Assembly (NCBI RefSeq): GCF_028009165.1
Contig: NC_079244.1
Location: 4,402,001 to 4,466,000, forward strand
Direction: 5' to 3'
DNA length: 64,000 nt
Source of the DNA: Akanthomyces muscarius
Lineage: Eukaryota > Ascomycota > Sordariomycetes > Hypocreales > Cordycipitaceae
The position numbers and the translations under genes are program-made. This document shows positions 54,355 through 64,000 of the stretch, in pieces (position 1 is the first letter of the stretch; every line of letters begins with the position of its first letter). The notes below the pieces were generated by a model. The model made no database searches and was not told the origin of the DNA. It saw only the letters and a list, made by a program, of their open reading frames with translations.

Positions 54355-57300
54355 ATGGCCTCTGCTACTCCGACTCCCAAGCAGGTCGGCTCCCAGGCCT
54401 CCGCGTCTTTCCAGCCCTCGTCGCCGCCCAACAAACGCGATCTCAAGTCATGGTGGAAAGGCTTCATCCTACCCTCCAAAAATCAGGAACAGCATGGTAC
54501 GAATTCACCCGTTTGATTCCCTGGCCCGCACAACTTCCCGAGTCCTTAAATCGCGATTGGAGCTACCCAGCCCCTGTGTCGCCTACCGTGGTGGCCGCTG
54601 GTTTCCACAATCTTCGGCCTGCGCGACAGCCAAGCCGTTTGTGTTGCGTCTGGCTGTCTCCAGGGCCATCCGTAGCTGTCGACCTGTTTCGCCGGCCACC
54701 GTGCGTCTCTGTCGCCGGCCAGTTTTGATGGCAAAACACTCGCTCTTGCGTCGACGCCCTCGCGCGCTGTCGCATCTTCTGTATTCTAGCCCTCGTTGCG
54801 CCCTTGCTGACCGCTCCACAGAGACTCGAGCTCCAGGCATCTTTGGTGTCCCGCTGCGACAAAGTATAACCTATGCAAACGTCGCCATCTCCCTGATCGA
54901 TGAACAGGGCCAGAGCTACATTTATGGCTATGTGCCCATTGTCGTTGCCAAATGTGGCGTGTTTTTGAAAGAAAAAGGTGCGTATCGCAAGCTTCTCCCC
55001 CCCGTCACTTTGCCTGCTAATTTTTCTCTCCAGCTACCGGTGTCGAAGGCATTTTCCGCCTCAGTGGTTCCGAAAAGCGCATCAAAGAGCTCAAAAGCGT
55101 CTTCGACTCCCCCGATCGATACGGCAAGGGCCTCGTTTGGGACGGATATACAGTACATGACGCTGCTAATGTCCTCCGACGATACCTCAACGATCTGCCA
55201 GAGCCCGTCGTTCCTCTAGACTTGTATGAAAAGTTCCGCGATCCTCTGCGAGGTGCAACCAAGCAAGTGGCAGGTGACGCCGAAGGCCCCCAGTTCGTCC
55301 CTGATTTCGACGAAATGGCCGCTATCCAAACATACCAACGACTCATAACTGAGCTCCCCCCGCTTAACCGACAGCTTCTGCTTTACATTCTCGACCTGCT
55401 CGCTGTCTTTGCTGCCAAGTCGGAAGAGAATCGCATGACGTCGCAAAACCTGGCGGCCATTTTTCAGCCTGGTATGCTGTCGCATCCACAGCATGCAATG
55501 GCTCCAGAAGAATATCGGCTCAACCAATGCGTCATCATTTTCCTCATCGAAAACCAGGACCACTTCTTGATCGGCATGCAAGGCACTGCCGCCGACGAAA
55601 ACACCGTCAAGGAAGTACAATCCGGCACGCCCAAAGGCCCACTTACCCCCAGTACAGCTACACCTACGCAATTGAATCGAACTGCATCCAGCGCCAGCGC
55701 CGGTGCTGAAAGTGTGCGTAGAGACGGCAAGCTCCGACGAAACCGCTCCGTCTCGTCAAAGAACTCCAAAAAGGATGAATCGATTACGCCGACCGCTCCC
55801 CCACCCGCCACAGGCTCTCCCGTGGGCGGTTTGAGCAGGAGTAATACCGTCCCGTCCAAGAAGTCTCCTGCTGTCGGCGGCAAAAAGTTTGCCAAGGTCG
55901 ACAAAGGCGCTTCCAGTTCCGTTCAGCCATTGACTCCGGCGCGACTCTCAGAGGCTCCCATGACATCTGGTCCCTCTACTCCTCTTGCTGCCGCGGACTC
56001 TGCCACCAAAGTTTCGTTGGGAAACAGCCAAGACAGGCTCCTAGACAATTCACCGGACGCCCCCCCACAGGCTAAAGAACCAAGAGAGCGCAGCGTATCA
56101 AACCTCTTCCAAAGGACATCCACTGAAGGCAGTGACAAACGACAACCGAACAAGTTGCGAAAAAAGAGAACGCCTGGCACCGTAAATCTGAGCGCACATA
56201 GCTCGAGCAACTCTCTTCCTCAGTCTAACGCTGCGTCGCCTAATATCGAGATGTCTAATCCCCTTGACAATGTACCACCCTTGTCTGAAACGATGGCGAC
56301 GCCAGTCGCTACTGAGAAGACTGAGATCACGTCCTCACCAGCTGCCCAGCCAGTTCAGCCGACAGTTAGCACCGTCGACGCGACCTCTCCGAGAGAGACC
56401 AAACCTACCGACGCTCTCACCGAAACGTTAGACTCGCCTGTCGACTCTGCCAACGGCATCTCAGACCCTGAGCACGCTTCGGACGACCGCGCAGCTGGGA
56501 TCCTTTCAAGCCCGGGCAAGGAGAGGAAGAAGAGGTGGCTTTCGCTTGGCAGCAAAAAGGACGACGGCAATGGCGAAGTCCCTCCCCAGCTCAACCTGGG
56601 ACTCAACCAGAACGCGGAGACGAGCACAACCTCCTTCGCTAGCTCTAGTAGGGCACGCAAGAGCTTCCAAGCCGATGGCTCAGAAACTGCATTCGCCGAG
56701 TCGTACGACAGCAAAGATAGCGACGCCAAGGGTCCCATTGGCTGGATCAAGAACAAGTACCGCGAAGCCAAGGAAACCGCCGACCACAAGCGTAACAAGT
56801 CCCCTCCCCCAGCCGGTGAACGACAGGGAATCAGTGCTGCTATTCTGGGCCGTGGCCAGAGCCTTGACATGAAGCGCGACGAGCCTTCCGGCGAACTGCC
56901 CAAGACGGAGATAATACCAAAGAAGGAAGAAGCCTCAGCCGCTCAACACCCGACCGCCGCCATCATCACGTCTGCGCCAAACACAACGCCCGCAACACCG
57001 GCATCACCCGCCCAGACTGCCACTGACCAAACACATCAACCTGTCGAAACTATCAAGGAAGACCCGGCTGCAGAAGCTGCCGCGACTGTGTTTCCAATCA
57101 ATTCGACTGAGGCTCTAGCTACGAAATCAGCTTCTAAAGAGCCCGAGGTGGCACTAGCCAAGGAAAATATGACGCAAACCGAGGCCGCTCCCGCTGTTCA
57201 CGCTGTCCAGCTAGAGCATATTGAGGCTGAACCCAAGTCTATCGAGCCCACGCCTATCAAAGACAAGACTACCGAGCCCCGCCACTCTGAAGCGCAAGCT

Positions 57301-57357
57301 ATCAAGATCGAGGATGCCGCTCCTGCTCCTGCCGAATCCACTCCCAAGAATGTATAA
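54355..57357 (+). CDS. Rho GTPase-activating protein, Sac7/Bag7 type
   Basis: Exons 54355-54496, 54822-54977 and 55034-57357 give 873 residues; introns are 325 and 56 nt. The RhoGAP domain (about 50-260) begins TRAPGIFGVPLRQSITYANVAISL and carries the arginine finger Arg108 in GIFRLSGS. It continues with KRIKELKSVFDSPDRYGKG, VLRRYLNDLPEPVVPLDLYEKF and ENRMTSQNLAAIFQPG. The IYGYVPIVVAKCGVFLKEKA stretch is typical of Sac7/Rga-type GAPs that turn off Rho1 in cell-wall and actin control. The remaining 600 residues are disordered, Ser/Pro/Thr/Ala-rich with Lys-rich patches. Part of the tail has a short helical segment (GPIGWIKNKYREAKETADHKR). The first intron is long for this window and its donor (GTACGA) is not ideal. 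Confidence 0.9.
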
Positions 57358-58765
57358 GTTTTTGTGCTTCTCAGAGCTGGAAACTCGACCAAAGGTGACG
57401 ATATGACGAACAATTATATACCCAGCCGGAAAGACAATACGGAGTCTGTTGCCACACGATTGCTTCGGACACTCCTGTTTTCTGACCGGCCAGTTGAATG
57501 CGTCTTTTCTTGTTTTGCGAAGGCTTGTTTTACCTTTTGACACTAGCCTTCTTTCATTTTTTGCCTTTTATCATCATTGTTTGATGTGTAGTCCGGGCGA
57601 CAGGACCAATTTGTTTGTTCATGATATATCGTCTCGTCCCCCGACGTCTCGCTCGTCTGTTGGCTTCATCACGACGCCCGACGTGTCTGTACCGGAATCA
57701 AGGGCAAAGACACTCAAAAGAAAACGATCTGTGGTTAATGAAAGTGTATGTATGGAGACGTCGAACGAAAATGAGGTCTATGGGATGTTGGTGTTATTTG
57801 TCAAGTTCTTGGGAGGAAGCTATTGCAAGGATTTGGCACAGGAAGGAGGCTCTATTTGTTTCTTCTTGTCCTTTTATATTTTGCTATATGGAGGCCTCTG
57901 CTGGAAATTTATGTATTGGTTGGTCTTTGTTGGTTTCAATGGGCGGCGATCAGATGGAGAGAGGCTGCTGATGTACACGGCCGATTATTTTTATATCCTT
58001 GTTGTCGGAGGCGAGTTGAGGAGTACAGGAAACAAAATCACCATTTTTCAACTTTTTCCCCTTTTCAAGTCTACTTATTGCTGTACTTTGAAAGTTACCG
58101 CCCCCGCATAGAAGAGGTTTGTTAGCCTCTACTCTATACTTTTCGGCGTTAGTTGAGAGCATGTAATCTAAAGCGCTGTCGTAATGTTAGTGTGGAAGCG
58201 GCACATTTGTTCGAAAGTATACAATGAGTAAACATGCTCGATAAATTTCGGTACCGTTTCAATGTACTTGCTTTCATCTCTTCCCTTGGTTGACATCATT
58301 GGTTGACATCATTGAAGACTGTAATAATGGAGCTCGGATGGCCACCGGTATAATGCCTGAGCTCCGGCTTCTCACCGGCTTCTTAGCCCGGCTTCTTGGC
58401 TGGATCAATTTTCTTCCGCCGACCACACCACCCGAGTACATCCGAATGGAGCTTTCACGGACACACGTGACTGAAATCTGCGGAGCCCCAAATTTACAAT
58501 AAGCGCCCGCTGATTGGCCAGGACCGCCAAACAGCACAAGCCTGGGGGCGTAATAGCCGAGGGATGCCAGCGAACCGTCTCTTGACACCTCCCGCCGCCC
58601 ATACCAACAGCATTCTCGAGGAGACAATTTGCCCGACGCGCAAAAGGCCAATTCAATCCCATCTGTGAATGCCCTGCCATCTCAGTTGTCTACGATCCTT
58701 CTAGCCGACCTCTTAGTGCTCTGCATATTGGTCCCTTTCATCCGCTTCAGACAACCAAAAAAAAA
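57358..58765. other. RhoGAP 3' region and SDH2 promoter
   Basis: AT-rich. A direct repeat GGTTGACATCATT occurs twice back to back at 58288-58314. A 220-codon open frame at 57449-58111 has no ATG start. The SDH2 leader ends in an A-run just before 58766. Confidence 0.45.
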
Positions 58766-59773
58766 ATGGCAGCTCTTCGCCACTCGACGCGAGTCCTCGG
58801 CACCGCCAGGACGGCGGCCTTCCGCCCCAGCATCGCCTTTTCGCGCTCCATGGCCTCTGTCAGCGAGGTCGAGGAGCAGAAGCCGCGCCTCAAGACGTTC
58901 CAGATCTACCGCTGGAACCCCGACACGCCCACCGAGAAGCCGCGCCTGCAAAGCTACACCATTGACCTCAACAAGACCGGCCCCATGATGCTCGACGCCA
59001 TCATCCGCATCAAGAACGAGATCGACCCGACCCTGACCTTCCGCAGAAGTTGCCGCGAGGGCATCTGCGGTTCCTGCGCCATGAACATCAACGGCCAAAA
59101 CACCCTGGCCTGCCTCTGTATGACGCTTACTTTCACGTGCCGAACTTGGCGGCCCGAGCAATCATTGCGACACTCGGGCCAATTGACGGCCAAAATGTAT
59201 AGAATACAGTGCTAACAGCTGCATTAGGCAAAATTCCTGATGAATCGCCTGCCGACGTCAAGATCTACCCTCTTCCCCACACCTACGTCGTCAAGGACCT
59301 TGTTCCTGACCTGACGCATTTCTACAAGCAATACAAGTCTATCAAGCCTTACCTGCAGCGCGACACTCCCTCTCCCGACGTATGTTTCTCAGGGTCGTTT
59401 TCAAGCCTTCTGTGGCAATTCCAAATTTACTAACACGCAGAAACAGGGCAAGGAATACCGCCAGAGCAAGGAGGACCGCAAGAAGCTGGACGGCCTGTAC
59501 GAGTGCATTCTCTGCGCCTGTTGCTCAACCTCGTGCCCCTCATACTGGTGGAACGCGGAGGAGTACCTTGGCCCTGCCATCCTGCTCCAGTCGTACCGCT
59601 GGCTCGCCGACTCGCGCGACGAGCGCACCGCCCAGCGCCAGGCCAACCTCGAGAACAACATGAGCCTGTACCGATGCCACACCATTCTCAACTGCACAAA
59701 GGCCTGCCCCAAGGGTCTCAACCCCGGCAAGGCTATTGCCGAGATTAAGAAGCAAATGGCCCTCGGCGCGTAG
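58766..59773 (+). CDS. SDH2: Succinate dehydrogenase iron-sulfur subunit (mitochondrial complex II)
   Basis: Carries electrons from the flavoprotein to ubiquinone in complex II. The presequence ([19 protein letters not shown]...) is basic and Arg/Ser-rich. The 2Fe-2S ligands are Cys96, 101, 104 and 116 (CREGICGSC...TLAC). The 4Fe-4S and 3Fe-4S ligands follow in [16 protein letters not shown] and [14 protein letters not shown]. His in CHTIL and Pro in SCPSYWW, positions where fungicide-resistance changes occur in other fungi, are the usual residues here. Introns are 59118-59227 and from 59380. The second has two possible acceptors (59440 or 59446), giving 278 or 276 residues; the latter, PSPDGKEYRQ, looks more like the family. 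Confidence 0.96.
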
Positions 59774-60557
59774 ATTGAGTCATTTCTTTTCAGCATGGAT
59801 TGGGGGGAAAGGCGAGGGAGCATTTTGGCGACGCTGCGTGAGGTGGCAATACGGCCACTGACACAATTTTTAAATTCGGAGAGCGAAAGGAGAAAACCTC
59901 TGTTGAAACACCTTGTATTTTAAATGAAAAAACGGGTGAGTGTAGGCACTCGAATACGAAGATTCTTTTTGTCATTTTTCCTTTTGTCATAGAGAGAGAA
60001 TCTATATATAAACAACATGTTAATAAAAAAAACTAGATATCATGTCTGCAGCATTGGGCCGTGAATGGCAGCTAAACTGGGTAGTCTTTTGGTTTGCACC
60101 ATGCTGACTCCGACGACAGCAGGACTGGGATGGGAAGAACTGGGGTAAAGCAGCAGCGGCTTCGTAGGGTTTCTGGCAGTCTTCTCGAATTATTGGTTGG
60201 GAGAGACAACCGTCAATCCTTCTACTTGCAGTACTTTATGCCATCATGGCCCAGCTGAGATGGGCGAGAGTTTGCGATGTCCTACAACGGCAAAAAAAAA
60301 AAACAGTATTTAAATACCTCTCTTTCATTAAACATTAAGCCAATAGATAACTCATCGTATAGCTCTGGGTTTAAAAGCACAATCTCATTTTTGAACAAGT
60401 TCATTGTCCAACTCTGGAAAAATTCCATCATCCCATCCCATCGCAAGCTTATAAGAAGGGACACGCCGCGTCTTCCATCACGCCCGCGCCCTTTGTCTAC
60501 GGCTTTGCGTAAACACCACCCTGGGTGGGTGCGTGCACCTGTATTGCACTTTTGCTA
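59774..60557. other. Convergent spacer SDH2/CFEM-like gene
   Basis: AT-rich, with an A12 run near 60291. No gene. Confidence 0.45.
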
Positions 60558-61388
60558 TCAAGCATGCCGGCACATGTCCTCAAAGGCCTGGCTAGCTTGG
60601 CCAATGTCTAGTGTCCAATGTTAGCGGTACAAAACATTCATTGGCCAGTTTTTCCTTTGTTCCTCTCTCTTCTTCTTCTTCTTCTTCTTCTTGTTGCACG
60701 ACTTGCTCCATGGAACGAAAAAGAAAAAGAGGCAAGGGGGAGGGGCACTGAAAGCTTACCCCATTCACGGAATCTTCTGTCAGAGAGACACTGGTAAGCG
60801 CGAGTGTTGACGGCCCAGATCACATCATTCATGCAGAGGCACCTGGTGTCCTAGAGCGCGCAGCGCGTCTTGTCGATGACGGCCTGGGCGTAGCAGGAGA
60901 GGGCGGTCCGGCTGCGCACGCCGGGGATGTGTGGCACGATGCAGATGGCGCGGTGGATGATGGCGAACGAGGTGCCGCGCGGCGGGATGATGGGGGGCGC
61001 CTTGGCGAAGCGGCTGGGGATGGCGTCCTCGAGGATGGGAATGGAGGCGTTGCTCGCGGGGGGTGGAGGGCTGGCAGGGGGGAAGGTCTCGTTGCTGGGC
61101 AGGAGGGTGGTGTTGATGTCGAGAGAAGAAGCGCCGTGGAGGTGGTGACCCGCGTCGCCGTCGTCGTCGGCGGCGGGGTCATCGGCGTCGTCGTCGCCGG
61201 CAAGGATGGCTGGGGGCATGATCACGGGGCGGGTACCGCCTTTGGGGAGGGGCGATGCGGGAGCATTGGCAGCGTCATTCTCGTGGTGCTGCTGCTGTGC
61301 GAGGCTTTTGGCGGTGCCGTTGGACTCGACGCCACGGGGGCGGAGCAAATGCCGCGAGACAAAGAGGAATAGCAAGAGTAAACTTCAT
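60558..61388 (-). CDS. CFEM-like secreted protein, reading frame apparently interrupted
   Basis: Start at 61388: MKFTLAIPLCLAAFA, a good signal peptide. Just after it the frame must shift by one base at a run of five C (plus strand G61336-61340) to enter the long frame GVESNGTAKSLAQQQ... A Pro/Asp/Ala-rich stretch then leads to SCYAQAVIDKTRCAL, an in-frame TAG (60851-60853) and DTRCLCMNDVIWAVNTRAYQC. After a canonical intron (60608-60759) it ends DIGQASQAFEDMCRHA. The spacing C..C-x3-D-x2-CLC..C..C fits a CFEM domain, known in fungal surface and haem-binding proteins, although it lies at the C-terminus here. A 69-nt intron (donor GTGCGC, acceptor CTCTAG) could remove the TAG, but it would also remove two CFEM cysteines. 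Either a decayed gene, sequence errors, or unusual splicing. Confidence 0.5.
60668..60692 (+). repeat. (CTT)n microsatellite
   Basis: About eight CTT units, inside the predicted 3' intron of the CFEM-like gene. Confidence 0.7.
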
Positions 61389-62366
61389 TTCGTCTTCTTG
61401 AAGAGGCAACACTATACGTGGATGGTTTCTTAAAAATAAAAAAAAAGAACAGATCTATGATGAGGAGGAGGAAGGAAGTAAAGAACAGGACCTGGGGCGG
61501 ACGTCTTACGTAGACACACAAATATTTAGCAGTATAGTATCTGCAATCAGGGCTTGGGATATTTCTTTTTGTGCTTTCGCCTATTGAAATAAGACGGCGC
61601 TAATCATAAGTAGCTTTGCGGTAGGCTTTCCGCGAATAAAGACGGCAATCTTTTAGTTCGATCGAGACCAACAGACCCCCCCAAAGTTGCACACGCCTCT
61701 TTTTTCTCATGGAAATTCATAAAGCTATACAAATAACATGCTTGCAGCAAGTATACTACTAATTCTAGCATAGCTTGGAATATCGACCAGTTCTCTAGCA
61801 CCTGCTGCTGCTGAGTGTTGGGCAAGGTTTCTTTGAAGGAAGCATCTGTTTTGACTTGGTTGTCAGAAACTTGACAGGCTTGACGCCTCTTTTTGCCAAT
61901 GCGGAAGCCACGACACAAAAATAAAACACAAGTGGCGTAACAAAGTTTTGACGTAAATTCTCAGAAACCAATGATGGATAAATATTAGTAAACCCAAATG
62001 ATTCTCCCACGAAGGCCTCGTCAAGTCCTTCGTTCTACACCTGCCAACCCTTCCAAAACCTCACCGTTTTGTTCTCTCAACAAATCAATTCGCCATCACA
62101 CGCCACTTGCAATTTATCAAAGATCCAATCGGCTTTCTTGCTCTTTTATTACCCATCTTTACTGAACCTCAGATCTCCTCGTCCTCCTTTCCCACCATGT
62201 CTTCTCGAGTGGTGGACTGTCAACACTTCCTCACGGATTGGACAATCAAAATAGCCTGAACGTTAAATGACCTCTTACTCTTCTTGAACATGCCAGGAGA
62301 AAGTGAATCAAAGTTCACAACTAATACTTTTCGCTTCCAGACACATTCATCTTTGCTCTTGTCGCT
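61389..62366. other. Gene-free region between CFEM-like gene and the small membrane gene
   Basis: AT-rich, no supported gene. It should hold two divergent promoters. Confidence 0.4.
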
Positions 62367-62373
62367 TATATAA
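62367..62373 (+). promoter_or_regulatory. TATA box of the small membrane gene
   Basis: TATATAA, 56 bases before the ATG at 62423, followed by a short CT-rich leader. Confidence 0.45.
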
Positions 62374-62422
62374 CGCCTGATCTCCAACCTCGGAAATTTG
62401 TCCTACAGCTCTACCCTTCAGG

Positions 62423-62748
62423 ATGCAAGTTTCCACATATCCGCCTTTTGCCGAGTATTTTGCCCAGTACAAAAAAGAAGAAGAACCAGAAAAAAAAGGC
62501 TTCTGTTGTGCACTCGTCTTTCCTTCTTCTCGTGCTAGATGGCCCTCGGAGTTGCAAATCACTAATACTCCTCTTTAGTGGCCACAGTTGGGTACGTTCT
62601 CGTCACCTTCTGGCTATACATTTCCGATCTAGGAACAGAGTGGAGCTCCGTGGATGTAGACGCAGGGCTGAATGGATGGCCTGATGCATTCCGTGGCGCG
62701 TGCACGTTATTGGTGTTGCTTGTAGTATTGTGCTCGGCTCTTGGCTGA
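62423..62748 (+). CDS. Small two-segment membrane protein (83 aa), unknown
   Basis: Exons 62423-62504 and 62579-62748 flank a 74-nt intron with branch-like CACTAATAC and acceptor CTTTAG, closing in frame to 83 residues. The N-terminus is hydrophilic and charged (MQVSTYPPFAEYFAQYKKEE). The first hydrophobic segment spans the splice junction (about 27-46, FLATVGYVLVTFWLYISDLG). An acidic loop (TEWSSVDVDAGLNGWPDAF) follows, and a second segment ends the protein (GACTLLVLLVVLCSALG). A nearer donor (GTGCTAG) would add ten residues in the same phase. A TATA box and CT-rich leader precede the ATG. Convergent with GPI10, 135 bases away. I know no family for it; it rests on frame closure and hydrophobicity. 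Confidence 0.5.
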
Positions 62749-62883
62749 ACTAGGACAATGGGGGCCCTGGTGGACAAGCGAAGCAGAGACGGGGAGGCCG
62801 ATGAGAAGGAATAGCTCCCATTCATCAATGATGCGCATCGCGCTGGATTTTACACTGACCACATTATGTACTCATACAAGATC

Positions 62884-64000
62884 CTATCCCGCCAGCACAC
62901 TGGGAGCATCGTGGAAGACACCCGTGTCCCAGACCACAATATTTCCTGCGCGACGCCAGTCTTCATGAAACAAGCCGTTGAAACCTCTCCACACGGGCTG
63001 CAACCTCAGGCCCATTGCTTTGCCCTCCTGTGTTGTGGTCAGAAACTCTTCGAGATAGCTCTCCACGCCTTCAAACCCGACGATATACCGCGGCCGGTTC
63101 AGCATGCCCGGCACAGCCTCTGGGCTGCGGCCACCCGGGACAGAGGCCGGTGGCGGCGCGGGCCTACTTGAAAATAGCTCGCGGCTCAAGAAGCCCACAG
63201 GGTCGTCGTAGAAGCGGTCCGCCTCGTCACGGTATGTGTCTCTCTCGATGGTGTTGGGGTTGGTGTGCAGCGGCGGATCGCAGGTGAGCGCGTACGCATG
63301 CAGATCCGGGTGCACTAAATGTGAACGCCATGGCGTGGAGTGACACGGCATCAAAAAGAGGGCGAATAGCTCTGACTTGTCGTTGGGGCGGGACGCAGCG
63401 GGAGAGGTGGCATGGATACGCTCAAAGTCCTGCCTGAGGAACGAGAGCACTTGAATGGGGGCGCCCTGGTGAAAGTAGGAGAGATATCCAGCCAGTAAGC
63501 CGTTGACAGCAAGGCCGGCCATGAGGTACCCCCTATTGCGGACCTGACGCTTGGATGCTGTTGCTTTGGCAGTTGCGGGTTTAGGAGCTGACGTGAAGAA
63601 CGACGTAACACGAGGAGCCGCCAGAACAGAGAATATGGAAAGCAGGGGATAAATGAAGCGCACCTCTTTGTGTGAGATGAGCGACAGTGTTGTGATAGTG
63701 ACAAGGACGGCGGCAGCCAGAGCGCGGTGGGTGTTTTCGAGCTCTGCAGTGCCCTTGTTTTGCGGCTTTATGAGAGACGGCAGGACAAAGGGTAATGTTG
63801 TGGTGCAGAGCAGCGGAATACCCTGAAGTATATAGTAATGCCACGGATTCTGACCATAGAAGATGGCAAGGGACTTTGTAATGTTAAAGTTGAGCCAGTT
63901 GTGCGCGGGCAAAGTCCAGAAGCCAAAGTAGGCCCGGTCGGCGAGCAAGGAGAGACCCAAGACAAAGAAGCCGCATGCAATTGCTTCGCGGACAAGCACC
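62884..64000 (-). CDS. GPI10: GPI mannosyltransferase 3 (Gpi10/PIG-B), 5' end cut by window
   Basis: Adds the third mannose to the GPI-anchor precursor in the ER lumen (GT22 family). About 372 C-terminal residues are present; the N-terminal exons lie beyond 64000. Visible family blocks: ADRAYFGFWTLPAHNWLNFNITKSLAIFYGQNPWHYYILQGIP, SHKEVRFIYPLLSIFS, MPCHSTPWRSHLVHPDLHAYALTCDPPL and RPRYIVGFEGVESYLEEFL. Four or five membrane segments precede a soluble lumenal C-terminus. No intron or lesion is seen in the part present. The true start cannot be given. Confidence 0.93.
   Translation of the reverse strand, partial: VLVREAIACGFFVLGLSLLADRAYFGFWTLPAHNWLNFNITKSLAIFYGQNPWHYYILQGIPLLCTTTLPFVLPSLIKPQNKGTAELENTHRALAAAVLVTITTLSLISHKEVRFIYPLLSIFSVLAAPRVTSFFTSAPKPATAKATASKRQVRNRGYLMAGLAVNGLLAGYLSYFHQGAPIQVLSFLRQDFERIHATSPAASRPNDKSELFALFLMPCHSTPWRSHLVHPDLHAYALTCDPPLHTNPNTIERDTYRDEADRFYDDPVGFLSRELFSSRPAPPPASVPGGRSPEAVPGMLNRPRYIVGFEGVESYLEEFLTTTQEGKAMGLRLQPVWRGFNGLFHEDWRRAGNIVVWDTGVFHDAPSVLAG

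Noticed and set aside
57449..58111. 220-codon open frame downstream of the RhoGAP gene
   Set aside because: Begins with TTG rather than ATG, lies in AT-rich 3' DNA and shows no family features.

Overview
The window is nuclear DNA of a filamentous ascomycete (Pezizomycotina), probably a sordariomycete and perhaps hypocrealean. Nearly every gene is split by short GT-AG introns, mostly 48-90 nt. The gene set is typical: dapB-type dipeptidyl aminopeptidase, Zn(II)2Cys6 regulators, DHA2 and monocarboxylate-type transporters, SET-domain relics and a CFEM-like secreted protein. Intergenic DNA repeatedly carries TAGGTACCTA-like palindromes. The order-level placement is inference from general familiarity, not from a search.

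Layout. 0.6-18.3 kb is a dense housekeeping block: MMS19/MET18 (+), SPC2 (-) head-to-head with EMC3 (+), RPC25 (-) head-to-head with a NUFIP1-type CCCH protein (+), SPT2 (-) head-to-head with ribosomal P2 (+), a single-pass membrane protein (-), and ALG6 (-). 18.6-20 kb is a degenerate gag-like reading frame behind a 15-bp minisatellite. 21.3-34.6 kb is housekeeping again: dapB (+), clathrin heavy chain (-), a DUF2196/zinc-finger protein (-) and a DHA2 multidrug transporter (-). 34.6-53.9 kb is a sparse accessory region: a Zn2Cys6 regulator (-), two broken SET-domain copies in tandem (-), a small GRF zinc-finger protein (+), a second Zn2Cys6 regulator (+) convergent with a monocarboxylate-type MFS transporter (-), a G27 tract with CGG-bearing hairpins, and a small cysteine-containing secreted protein (+). 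54.3-64 kb holds a Sac7-type RhoGAP (+), SDH2 (+), a CFEM-like secreted protein whose frame looks interrupted (-), a tiny two-membrane-segment gene (+) and the 3' part of GPI10 (-), which is cut by the window edge.

Functional themes. Several genes serve the secretory pathway: SPC2 (signal peptidase), EMC3 (membrane insertion), ALG6 (N-glycan precursor), GPI10 (GPI anchor), clathrin (vesicle coats) and dapB (vacuolar peptidase). RPC25, the NUFIP1-like protein, SPT2 and P2 serve RNA synthesis, snoRNP assembly, chromatin and ribosomes. The regulator/transporter pair at 44-48.4 kb is the best candidate for a local regulatory unit.

Exon boundaries come from reading splice sites and checking that frames close. 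No RNA or alignment evidence was available. No tRNA, rRNA or CRISPR array was seen.
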